A DNA stretch of 41,198 bases from positions 1-41,198 of the forward strand of contig JAKIUU010000022.1 in the NCBI GenBank assembly GCA_021647405.1, written 5' to 3'. A model generated the notes under the pieces. It was not told where the DNA came from. It searched no databases and saw nothing but the letters and a program-made list of their open reading frames with translations. This document shows positions 6,765-13,644 of this stretch, one piece after another (positions within the stretch are counted from its first letter, which is position 1; each line of letters starts with the position of its first letter). A program made the position numbers and the translations under genes. The DNA comes from Flavobacteriaceae bacterium (lineage in GTDB: Bacteria; Bacteroidota; Bacteroidia; Flavobacteriales; Flavobacteriaceae).

Positions 6765-7850
6765 ATGACCAAACGCGAGCTCGAAATATTAACAATTCTT
6801 AAAGAAAACCCGCTTATAGCGCAACAAGAATTGGCTACAATTTTAGGAATAAAACGTTCGTCTGTAGGTGTTCACCTGAGTAATCTTATTAAAAAAGGCT
6901 ACTTAAAAGGCAAGGGCTATATTATAGACGAAGCCCCTTATTTGGTGGTTTTGGGCGGTGCCAATGTAGATATTGTGGGCTTTACGGATGTGTCTTTAGT
7001 TTTAAAAGATTCCAATCAAGGGAGGCTTAAAATTTCTATGGGTGGCGTGGGGCGCAATATTGCCGAAAATTTAGTCCGTTTAGGGTTAAATACAAAACTT
7101 ATCAGTGTAATAGGCGATGATGCTAATGCGCAACAACTCAAGTCGCATTCGCAACAAATAGGTTTGGATATTTTAGACAGCTTATTTTTAAAAAACCAAG
7201 CAACTTCAGTCCATTTGGCCATCATGGACGAACACAATGATATGGCTCTAGGCCTTTCGGCGATGTCAATTTTCGATCAATTCAGTCTCGCTTTTATCAA
7301 AAAAAAACAGGCTATTTTAGAAAAAGCATCTTGTATCGTTTTAGACACCAATATGCCCAAAGTGATTTTAGATGAAGTCGCCAAAAATTACCCGCATAAA
7401 AAACTCTTTTTAGATGCTGTGGCGGGCTCAAAAGCACTACGCGCAAAGGACACTTTAGCACATTTATACGCTTTAAAAGTAAACCGTTTAGAAGCAGAAA
7501 TTTTAAGTGATATAAAAATTAAAAACAAGAAAAGTATTTATAAAATTGCCAAAAAATTACATAAAATAGGGGTTAAAAACCTCTGTATCACACTTGGTGA
7601 TGCAGGTGTTTTTTACAGCAATCCCAAAATATCTGGTTTTATAAAACCTCAAAAAAACACCGTTGTAAATACCAATGGCGCTGGTGACGCTTTTATGGGC
7701 GGCCTTATCTATGCTGATTTACAAAAAAATTCGCTTAAAAAAAGTGCCCAATTTGGTGTGGCTTGTGCTACTGTAACTCTGGGTCACGAAGACAATGTAC
7801 ATCCCCAATTACAACAAAAAATTACAACTTTATTAAACAATCAAAAATGA
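6765..7850 (+). CDS. psuK: Pseudouridine kinase, PfkB family, with N-terminal winged-helix domain
   Basis: 361 aa. Residues about 1-52 form a winged helix-turn-helix (MTKRELEILTILKENPLIAQ, recognition helix near KRSSVGVHL). Residues about 58-350 are a PfkB-type sugar kinase: LGGANVDIVG at 63-72, SMGGVGRNIAENL near 91-103, and the ATP/catalytic motif NTNGAGDAFMGG with GAGD at 305-308 (D308 the expected base). It phosphorylates pseudouridine to pseudouridine 5'-phosphate; this substrate is inferred from tight coupling to psuG (ATGA overlap at 7847-7850). Some relatives, including enterobacterial kinases of this clade, also carry the fused HTH. The fusion suggests substrate-responsive autoregulation. 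No transporter is in the cluster. Confidence 0.87.
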   Translation: MTKRELEILTILKENPLIAQQELATILGIKRSSVGVHLSNLIKKGYLKGKGYIIDEAPYLVVLGGANVDIVGFTDVSLVLKDSNQGRLKISMGGVGRNIAENLVRLGLNTKLISVIGDDANAQQLKSHSQQIGLDILDSLFLKNQATSVHLAIMDEHNDMALGLSAMSIFDQFSLAFIKKKQAILEKASCIVLDTNMPKVILDEVAKNYPHKKLFLDAVAGSKALRAKDTLAHLYALKVNRLEAEILSDIKIKNKKSIYKIAKKLHKIGVKNLCITLGDAGVFYSNPKISGFIKPQKNTVVNTNGAGDAFMGGLIYADLQKNSLKKSAQFGVACATVTLGHEDNVHPQLQQKITTLLNNQK

Positions 7851-8758
7851 ATCAATATTTAGAAATAAACCCAGAAGTGAGACAAGCCTTAGCTGCAAAC
7901 AAACCCGTTGTAGCCTTAGAATCTACCATTATTTCGCACGGTATGCCCTATCCGAAAAATTTGGAAACCGCTGTGCAAGTCTCGCAAACGGTGCGTGATA
8001 ACGGTGCTGTACCAGCAACCATAGCTATTATAAATGGCAAACTTAAAGCAGGCTTAACCAAATCTGAAATAGAATTGTTAGCCAAAGAAGGTCCTAAAGT
8101 CTTAAAAACGAGTCGCCGAGATATGCCCTATGTGGTTTCAAAAAATTTAAATGGTGCGACTACGGTAGCGGCCACTATGATTATTGCGCAAATGGCAGGG
8201 ATTAAAATATTTGCCACAGGCGGTATTGGTGGCGTTCATAGAGGGGCGCAAGAAACCTTTGATATTTCGGCAGATTTACAAGAACTGGCTCATACCAACG
8301 TGGCGGTTATTTGTGCAGGTGCAAAAGCTATTTTAGACCTCAATCTGACTCTAGAATATTTAGAAACCCAAGGTGTTCCTGTTTTAGGTTATCAAACCGA
8401 AGAATTACCCGCTTTTTATACCCAAAAAAGTGGTTTAAAAGTCGATTATAGATTGGATTCGCCTCAAGAAATTGCCAATTTTTTAAAAAGCAAATGGGGT
8501 TTAAACCTCAAAGGTGGTGTGGTTGTTGCCAATCCTGTACCCGAAATCTATCAAATGGATTACGGTTTAATCACAAAGACCATTGAAGCCGCACTTTTAG
8601 AAGCTGCTAAATTGGGTGTAAAAGGCAAAGACAGTACGCCTTTTTTATTGGAGAAAATCGCCAATTTAACCAAAGGAGAAAGCTTGGAAACCAATATAAA
8701 ATTAGTGCTGAATAATGCGGCTTTAGCCGCTAAAATAGCGGTTGCGATGTATTCTTAG
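7847..8758 (+). CDS. psuG: Pseudouridine-5'-phosphate glycosidase
   Basis: 303 aa from the ATG at 7847, which overlaps the psuK stop (ATGA). A longer reading from 7763 lies inside psuK and is rejected. The enzyme cleaves the C-C glycosidic bond of pseudouridine 5'-phosphate reversibly to uracil and ribose 5-phosphate. Family motifs are present: ALESTIISHGMPYP (E25), KVLKTSRRD (K87), FATGGIGGVHRGAQ (H131), FDISADLQEL (D143) and CAGAKAILDL (K160, the expected Schiff-base Lys). These are offset by exactly six from the E. coli residues E31, K93, H137, D149 and K166 as I remember them. With psuK it completes cytosolic pseudouridine degradation. Confidence 0.95.
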   Translation: MNQYLEINPEVRQALAANKPVVALESTIISHGMPYPKNLETAVQVSQTVRDNGAVPATIAIINGKLKAGLTKSEIELLAKEGPKVLKTSRRDMPYVVSKNLNGATTVAATMIIAQMAGIKIFATGGIGGVHRGAQETFDISADLQELAHTNVAVICAGAKAILDLNLTLEYLETQGVPVLGYQTEELPAFYTQKSGLKVDYRLDSPQEIANFLKSKWGLNLKGGVVVANPVPEIYQMDYGLITKTIEAALLEAAKLGVKGKDSTPFLLEKIANLTKGESLETNIKLVLNNAALAAKIAVAMYS

Positions 8759-8786
8759 ATACCCGTTTTTAGTGGCAGTACTATTT

Positions 8787-8932
8787 CTTTGCGAACATAG
8801 CGAAAAACCTCTGCGCTCTTTGCGATTAAATTTAAAAACAAGTTACCTTTCAAAAGATGGCCACATCACACTTAAGGCGTGATTCGCCAAGACGTCTTTG
8901 AGTTTCTTTGTACCTTCTTAGTGAAACTTTGT
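8787..8932. repeat. Degenerate CTTTGCG-type intergenic repeats
   Basis: The 212-bp gap between psuG and the S41 peptidase gene contains two related degenerate blocks, at 8787-8830 (CTTTGCGAACATAGCGAAAA, then CTCTGCGCTCTTTGCG) and at 8896-8932 (CTTTGAGTTTCTTTGTACC, then GTGAAACTTTGTG). Such words recur between genes in Bacteroidota genomes (general knowledge). No gene is seen here. Confidence 0.4.
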
Positions 8933-8970
8933 GTAATAATTTATGCCAACTAAAAACATATAGCTTAATA

Positions 8971-10536
8971 TTACTTTAAAGAAAGTACTTTAGCAATCAT
9001 ATCATCCTCTTTGTTGTACATTTCGTAAAAGGCATTGTTGTCAAAAAGCTCGCGTGCAAAAACAGCTTTTAGATAAAATTTAATTTGTTTTTTAGGGATT
9101 TTATGTGGTTTTACAAATCCGCTAAGGCGTTTTAAATAAGTATTTAAAATCTTGTTATCTTTATCGAAATTCCTTTTAAAAATTTTAAAAGTCAGGTCTT
9201 TAAAATCCGCACGGTGCTTATCTACATAATCAAACACAAAATTGTTAAGACTGTTAAAATAGAGCCCATTTAAATAACCAACAGTATCGATGGGGACAAA
9301 CACATCAGGAATTATGCCCCCACCCCCATAAACAACTTTGCCTTTTGGTGTGACAAATTTTAGAGAATCAACCACCTTAATACTATCAGCATTAACGAGT
9401 TCTCCATTGCGATAACGCTTTTCAAGCTCATTGAAATAGCCTTTATTTCCTTTGTGATTGTACGGTTTTTGAATGGAGCGCCCTGTTGGTGTGTAATAGC
9501 GTGCGGTGGTTAATCTTATTGAAGACCCATCACCCAAACTCATTTCGCGTTGCACCAACCCTTTTCCAAAAGAACGCCGCCCAATAATTGTTCCCCTGTC
9601 ATTGTCTTGAAGAGCGCCTGCAATAATTTCGCTTGCCGATGCCGAGCCTTCATCAATAAGCACATAAACAGGTGTTTTTTCAAGACTTCCTTTTTTGGTA
9701 GCATAGGTCTTTTCAATGACACCTCCTTTATTTTTAGTTGATACAATCAATTTGCCGTCTGCTAAAAATTCATCCGCTATTTTATCCGCTATTTGTAAAT
9801 ACCCTCCTGGATTCCCGCGTAAATCAAAAACCAGAGCTTTCATGCCTTTTTGTTTGAGTTGCAAAAGGGCGCTCTTAAATTCAGAATAAGAGGTGGCTGT
9901 AAATTTATTGAGTTTGATGTATCCCAAACTGTCATTTAACATATAAGAAGCATCCACACTCTTAATAGGTACTTCGCCTCTGGTAACTGTTGTTGTGATA
10001 AATTTATTGTCAACTTTTCTGTAAATTTTTAATTTAACCTTTGTATCTGCCTTCCCTTTAAGGGTTTTTATGATAAAAGCATTTTTTAAATTTTTTCCAT
10101 AAAGGGTGTCATTATCAGCTGTTAAAATACGGTCTCCAGGTAGAAGCCCCGCTTTGGCACTTGGCCCATTTGGAATAACTTTTGAAACCGTTAGCGAATC
10201 TTTAAACATTAAAAATTGGATGCCTACGCCTACAAACTTACCATCCATTTCTTCGTTTATCTGTTTGCGCCTATCGGGAGGTAAATAGACCGAATGTGGA
10301 TCTAGCTTTGCCAGCATATTTTTTATAGCTGCATCTAAAAGACTATCGGTATCAACATAATCAACATAATCGTATTGAATATAATTTATAAGGCGTTTTA
10401 TTTTGGCTTCTTTCGGATTATTTAAACCTAAAAAAGCGGTTGTGTTGCTATTAAAATTTAAATAACTACCTATTAAAACACCTATGGCAATACAAGTACC
10501 TATAATAAATGGTAAAAATGTTTTTAGTTTATTCAC
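8971..10536 (-). CDS. S41 family C-terminal processing peptidase
   Basis: 521 aa, GTG start. The N-terminal hydrophobic segment (about 7-27) is a signal anchor, so the enzyme faces the periplasm. A CtpA-type N-terminal helical part is followed by a PDZ domain (about 95-185, FVGVGIQFLMFKDSLTV, GPSAKAGLLPGDRI). The S41 fold then contains DLRGNPGGYLQIADKIA and the catalytic Ser in GSASASE (S300) with the Lys in RSFGKG (K325), 25 residues apart as in the family. It probably trims C-termini of envelope proteins; the substrates are unknown. It is downstream of the dCMP deaminase gene on the same strand. A second, larger tail-specific protease is encoded at 38726-40855. Confidence 0.95.
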   Translation of the reverse strand: MNKLKTFLPFIIGTCIAIGVLIGSYLNFNSNTTAFLGLNNPKEAKIKRLINYIQYDYVDYVDTDSLLDAAIKNMLAKLDPHSVYLPPDRRKQINEEMDGKFVGVGIQFLMFKDSLTVSKVIPNGPSAKAGLLPGDRILTADNDTLYGKNLKNAFIIKTLKGKADTKVKLKIYRKVDNKFITTTVTRGEVPIKSVDASYMLNDSLGYIKLNKFTATSYSEFKSALLQLKQKGMKALVFDLRGNPGGYLQIADKIADEFLADGKLIVSTKNKGGVIEKTYATKKGSLEKTPVYVLIDEGSASASEIIAGALQDNDRGTIIGRRSFGKGLVQREMSLGDGSSIRLTTARYYTPTGRSIQKPYNHKGNKGYFNELEKRYRNGELVNADSIKVVDSLKFVTPKGKVVYGGGGIIPDVFVPIDTVGYLNGLYFNSLNNFVFDYVDKHRADFKDLTFKIFKRNFDKDNKILNTYLKRLSGFVKPHKIPKKQIKFYLKAVFARELFDNNAFYEMYNKEDDMIAKVLSLK

Positions 10537-10555
10537 GTATAAGTTGTACTATTTA

Positions 10556-10611
10556 AATTGTAAGATTTCGACTCCGCCGTGCCTGTGGCAGGCAGGATCA
10601 ATCTTACAATT
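10556..10611. terminator. 12-bp inverted repeat between the dCMP deaminase and S41 genes
   Basis: AATTGTAAGATT (10556-10567) pairs exactly with AATCTTACAATT (10600-10611). Inside lies a smaller GC-rich hairpin GCCTG-TGG-CAGGC (10581-10593). It could be a terminator, or a small dispersed palindromic element: the inner motif looks like others in Bacteroidota intergenic DNA. Confidence 0.45.
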
Positions 10612-10622
10612 GCTTTAATTTT

Positions 10623-11054
10623 TTAATCTTCCATTTTTAGATTTACCAATTCTACCCCTGCTTTTTCTAAAAACTCCAGTCCAGAAGCATCTCTGTACCC
10701 TTTGCTGTAAACCATGCGTTTTATACCTGCTTGATAAATTAATTTGCTACATTCTCGGCAAGGCGAAAGTGTAATGTATAAAGTGGCGCCTTTGCATGAC
10801 TGCGATGAGGCCGCTACTTTTAATATGGCATTGGCTTCGGCGTGTAAAACTTCCCATTTGGTTAGTCCTTCTGCGTCTTCGCAACAATTGTCAAATCCCG
10901 AGGGTGTGCCGTTATAACCGTCAGAAATTATCATTTTATCTTTCACTATAAGCGCCCCTACTTGTTTGCGATTACACCGTGACAACTTGGCCCATTCTGT
11001 TGCCATTTTTAAATAGGCTTTATCATAACGTAATTGTTTTTTATCTGTTTGCAT
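10623..11054 (-). CDS. dCMP deaminase family protein (ComEB-like)
   Basis: 143 aa with the zinc-dependent cytidine/deoxycytidylate deaminase signature: H71-A-E73 (VLHAEANAILK) and PC-x2-C at C99/C102 (LSPCRECSKLIYQAG). The residues NGTPSGFDNCCED near 48-60 are typical of dCMP deaminases. It is expected to convert dCMP to dUMP in the cytosol, feeding dTMP synthesis. Length is normal. It lies 48 nt downstream of the HupE/UreJ gene and upstream of the S41 protease on the same strand. Confidence 0.93.
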   Translation of the reverse strand: MQTDKKQLRYDKAYLKMATEWAKLSRCNRKQVGALIVKDKMIISDGYNGTPSGFDNCCEDAEGLTKWEVLHAEANAILKVAASSQSCKGATLYITLSPCRECSKLIYQAGIKRMVYSKGYRDASGLEFLEKAGVELVNLKMED

Positions 11055-11102
11055 TGTCGTTTGTAAATTAAGCTTTTTAAAATCGGTTTTGCTGTTAAAA
11101 AT

Positions 11103-11684
11103 TTACCAAAATTTTCGCGAATATAATATAGGGATTGTTATCCCTAAAATAATGGCCGAAATAATTGTGACCCAATCGCGTTTTGAGATTCTAAAAATAT
11201 TTAAGCCGATAAAACTTAAACCCAAAAGGACTATCACTAAAATGGCTTGCGATACTTCGACACCCGAAGCAAATGATATGAGTGGTAAAACTTTACCGGC
11301 TTCGCGTCCGACCAATATTTTAAAATAACTCGAAAATCCAAGTCCGTGAATCAAACCAAAAACCAAGGCAAAAACAATATTTAAATTGAGGCTACCGGCA
11401 TTCTTTTTTTGAAAAATTAAATTAGAAAGTGACGTGATAAAAATGGTTACCACTATGGCGAACTCTACAATATTTTCTTTGACATAAATAAGATCATACG
11501 CCGCCAAAGCCAATGTTAAAGTATGCCCGATGGTAAAAAAGGTGATAAGCCACAAAGTTTTTTTCCAATCTTTTAAAGTAAAAACGACCACTAAGGCCAC
11601 TAAAAATAAAATATGGTCGTAAGCCGACCAATCTAAGACATGAAATAAGCCTTGTTTAAAATAAAATAAAAATTGATCTGACAT
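11103..11684 (-). CDS. HupE/UreJ family membrane protein
   Basis: 193 aa, about six membrane segments. It carries the family histidines in LDWSAYDHILFLVAL (N-terminal), FFTIGHTLTLAL and LVFGLIHGLGFSSYF. HupE/UreJ proteins act as secondary nickel (or cobalt) permeases beside hydrogenase or urease genes. No hydrogenase or urease is seen here, so the substrate is uncertain. This short Bacteroidota form is usually annotated only at family level. It lies 18 nt after the RNA methyltransferase gene on the same strand, probably in one transcript. Confidence 0.9.
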   Translation of the reverse strand: MSDQFLFYFKQGLFHVLDWSAYDHILFLVALVVVFTLKDWKKTLWLITFFTIGHTLTLALAAYDLIYVKENIVEFAIVVTIFITSLSNLIFQKKNAGSLNLNIVFALVFGLIHGLGFSSYFKILVGREAGKVLPLISFASGVEVSQAILVIVLLGLSFIGLNIFRISKRDWVTIISAIILGITIPILYSRKFW

Positions 11685-11702
11685 CTTTTAAAAATCTGAG
11701 TG

Positions 11703-12239
11703 CTAAAGTCGCATTTTTTTAAACAAATCCCAAAGTACCACACCACAACTTACCGAAATATTTAAAGAATGTTTGGTGCCAATCTGTGGAATCTCTACAC
11801 AATAATCTGAAGCGTCAACCACAGTTTGTTGCACACCTTTTACCTCATTCCCAAAAATGACAGCTACTTTCTGTTGTGGTTTGGGCTTAAAATCTTGCAA
11901 TAAGACGCTGTTTTCGGCTTGTTCAATTGACGCAATGGTAACACCATCGGCTTTAAGCCTAGAAATTAAGGATAGAATATTATCTTCGTGCGCCCAATCG
12001 ACAGAATCTGTTGCCCCCAATGCGGTTTTATGGATGTCTTTATGAGGTGGTTGTGCCGTAATACCACACAAGTATATTTTTTCTATGGCAAAAGCATCGC
12101 AGGTTCTAAACACAGAGCCTATATTATTTAAACTGCGAATGTTGTCTAAAACAACAATCAGTGGTGTTTTAGTTGTTTTTTTAAAATCGGCTACGCTTAT
12201 GCGATTGAGTTCGCTGTTTTTTAGTTTACGGTTTTGCAC
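11703..12239 (-). CDS. TrmH/SpoU family RNA methyltransferase
   Basis: 178 aa, GTG start. It shows the three SPOUT motifs in order: NNIGSVFRTCDAF (38-50, with the catalytic-type Arg at 45), VIFGNEVKGV (127-136) and KHSLNISVSCGVVLW (156-170). These define the trefoil-knot AdoMet site for 2'-O-ribose methylation of tRNA or rRNA. The short length, without an N-terminal substrate domain, fits TrmH-like or TrmL-like enzymes. The exact target nucleotide cannot be read from the sequence. It is the first gene of the minus-strand run that continues through HupE, dCMP deaminase and the S41 peptidase. Confidence 0.92.
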   Translation of the reverse strand: MQNRKLKNSELNRISVADFKKTTKTPLIVVLDNIRSLNNIGSVFRTCDAFAIEKIYLCGITAQPPHKDIHKTALGATDSVDWAHEDNILSLISRLKADGVTIASIEQAENSVLLQDFKPKPQQKVAVIFGNEVKGVQQTVVDASDYCVEIPQIGTKHSLNISVSCGVVLWDLFKKMRL

Positions 12240-12295
12240 GTGTTAATTAAGTTGATATTAGATGCAAATTTAGCTTTTAAAACTTAAAGATTATA

Positions 12296-13438
12296 TCACT
12301 GTATAAAATCTAAAAAATTACTTCTTGTTACACATTGATAAGTAGCATTTTTGTAGGTTTCAATCCACGTTTTTGGGGCTTTATTTTTAGGTTTTGAATA
12401 CTTTATTTCGAAGCCATATAAAACGCCATTCCGTTCTTCAACATAATCTAACTCCGCACTTGTATAGGTCCGCCAAAAATATTTATTTGCACGTATATTA
12501 TTGTATTCTAAATATTTAATTCGTTCTGAAATAACGAAATTCTCCCATAAATGACCCACATCATTTCTTTTATCAAAATAATTGTAATTTTCAATAAGGC
12601 TATTTCTAATGCCTAAATCATAAAAATAAAATTTATCTCTCTTACTTATTTCTTTTCTAAGATTTCTACTAAACCCTGAAAGCCTGAATATTACAAACGA
12701 TTTTTCGAGTAAATCTAAATAGCGTTCAACTGTTTCCTGATTTATTTTTAGATTTTGACTTAACTCGGCAATTGAAACTTCAGAACCAATTTGAAAAGCC
12801 AATAATTGTAAAAGTTGTCTCAACTTTCTGGGATGTCTCAAATTGGCGAGTTCTAAAACGTCTTTATAAAGATATGAACTTGTAATTTCGGTTAGCAATT
12901 CTATTTTTTGCTGCCTGTTTTTTGTTGTAAAAACTTCTGGGTACAAACCGTAAATCATCAATTCTTCAAACATATTTGATACTTCAAAGGGGTTTTTGCC
13001 CAAACTGATTTCTTGAATAGAAAATGGAAATAAATGGTATACTTGTTTTCTTCCTGTTAAGGCTTCAGAAATATTTTGAGCTATTCCTAAAGAAGAAGAG
13101 CCCGTTACTAATATTTTTAGAGGCGTATTTTGTGTGTTAATTTCATCCGTTAAAATTTTTAAATTTAATCCTATATTCTGAATCCTTTGTGCTTCATCAA
13201 TAAACAGCATTTCATACCCCGCTACTAATGCCGCTAATTTAGTGCTATCTTTTGATGACAAAACATCGTGATACAAGGCTAAATCGGCATTAACTTTCAA
13301 TGTCTTTAAGTTTAATTCCTTAATTATTTGATTTGCAAAAGTTGTTTTACCTGTTTGCCTTGCGCCGTATAAAACAACTACTTTATCAGAATTTTTTAAC
13401 TTTTGTGAAAGTGTTTTAGTTAATTTTCTACTTATCAT
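12296..13438 (-). CDS. ATP-binding protein with AAA_14 and DUF4143 domains
   Basis: 380 aa. The Walker A motif is GARQTGKT (25-32) and Walker B is EMLFIDEAQRI (about 76-86), with a sensor-like ILVTGSSSLG near 109-118. The C-terminal half is DUF4143 (from about 200), with a winged-helix-like LSQNLKINQETVERYLDLLEKS split over about 234-255. It ends with LDYVEERNGVLYGFEIKYS, which resembles a PD-(D/E)xK-like core. This widespread prokaryotic family has no agreed function; defence or toxin links have been proposed for some members. It diverges from mutS, and its upstream DNA holds a 17-bp direct repeat that may be an operator. Base composition is more AT-rich than mutS, consistent with accessory character (impression only). 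Confidence 0.92.
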   Translation of the reverse strand: MISRKLTKTLSQKLKNSDKVVVLYGARQTGKTTFANQIIKELNLKTLKVNADLALYHDVLSSKDSTKLAALVAGYEMLFIDEAQRIQNIGLNLKILTDEINTQNTPLKILVTGSSSLGIAQNISEALTGRKQVYHLFPFSIQEISLGKNPFEVSNMFEELMIYGLYPEVFTTKNRQQKIELLTEITSSYLYKDVLELANLRHPRKLRQLLQLLAFQIGSEVSIAELSQNLKINQETVERYLDLLEKSFVIFRLSGFSRNLRKEISKRDKFYFYDLGIRNSLIENYNYFDKRNDVGHLWENFVISERIKYLEYNNIRANKYFWRTYTSAELDYVEERNGVLYGFEIKYSKPKNKAPKTWIETYKNATYQCVTRSNFLDFIQ

Positions 13439-13459
13439 AAAATCACCTATTTATAAAAA

Positions 13460-13467
13460 CAAAGGTA
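13460..13467 (-). promoter_or_regulatory. -7 promoter element of the DUF4143 ATPase gene
   Basis: CAAAGGTA on the plus strand reads TACCTTTG on the minus strand, matching TAnnTTTG. It is 22 bp upstream of the ATPase start. The 17-bp direct repeats begin 16 bp further upstream, over the -33 region. Confidence 0.5.
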
Positions 13468-13482
13468 TTAAATTATTTCATA

Positions 13483-13531
13483 AACCATAAATATTAACGT
13501 TAAATTATCTGGTTAACCATAAATATTAACG
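13483..13531. repeat. Two 17-bp direct repeats, operator candidate
   Basis: AACCATAAATATTAACG occurs at 13483-13499 and again, identically, at 13515-13531, 32 bp apart (about three helical turns). The GGTTAACC palindrome at 13511-13518 overlaps the second copy. The repeats lie between the divergent ATPase and mutS promoters. Confidence 0.6.
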
Positions 13532-13572
13532 ATAAACTAAACCTTATTAATTCTTAAATCGTAAATTAATTC

Positions 13573-13580
13573 TATCTTTG
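13573..13580 (+). promoter_or_regulatory. -7 promoter element of mutS
   Basis: TATCTTTG matches the Bacteroidota -7 consensus TAnnTTTG and lies 38-65 bp before the two possible mutS starts. No clear TTG -33 element was found. Confidence 0.45.
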
Positions 13581-13644
13581 TTTGCCTTCTCAAAAAACGT
13601 ATTTTTGAAAGGTTAAGTTGTTTTACACAAGAAACACTATAGAT

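Noticed and set aside
7763..7846. 28-residue N-terminal extension of PsuG
   Set aside because: It lies inside the psuK coding end and is not PsuG-like; the ATG at 7847 gives residue numbers that match the family.
12296..13438. DUF4143 ATPase as part of a defence island
   Set aside because: Neighbours are housekeeping genes (trmH-type, mutS); a lone DUF4143 protein is common and no partner defence gene is present.
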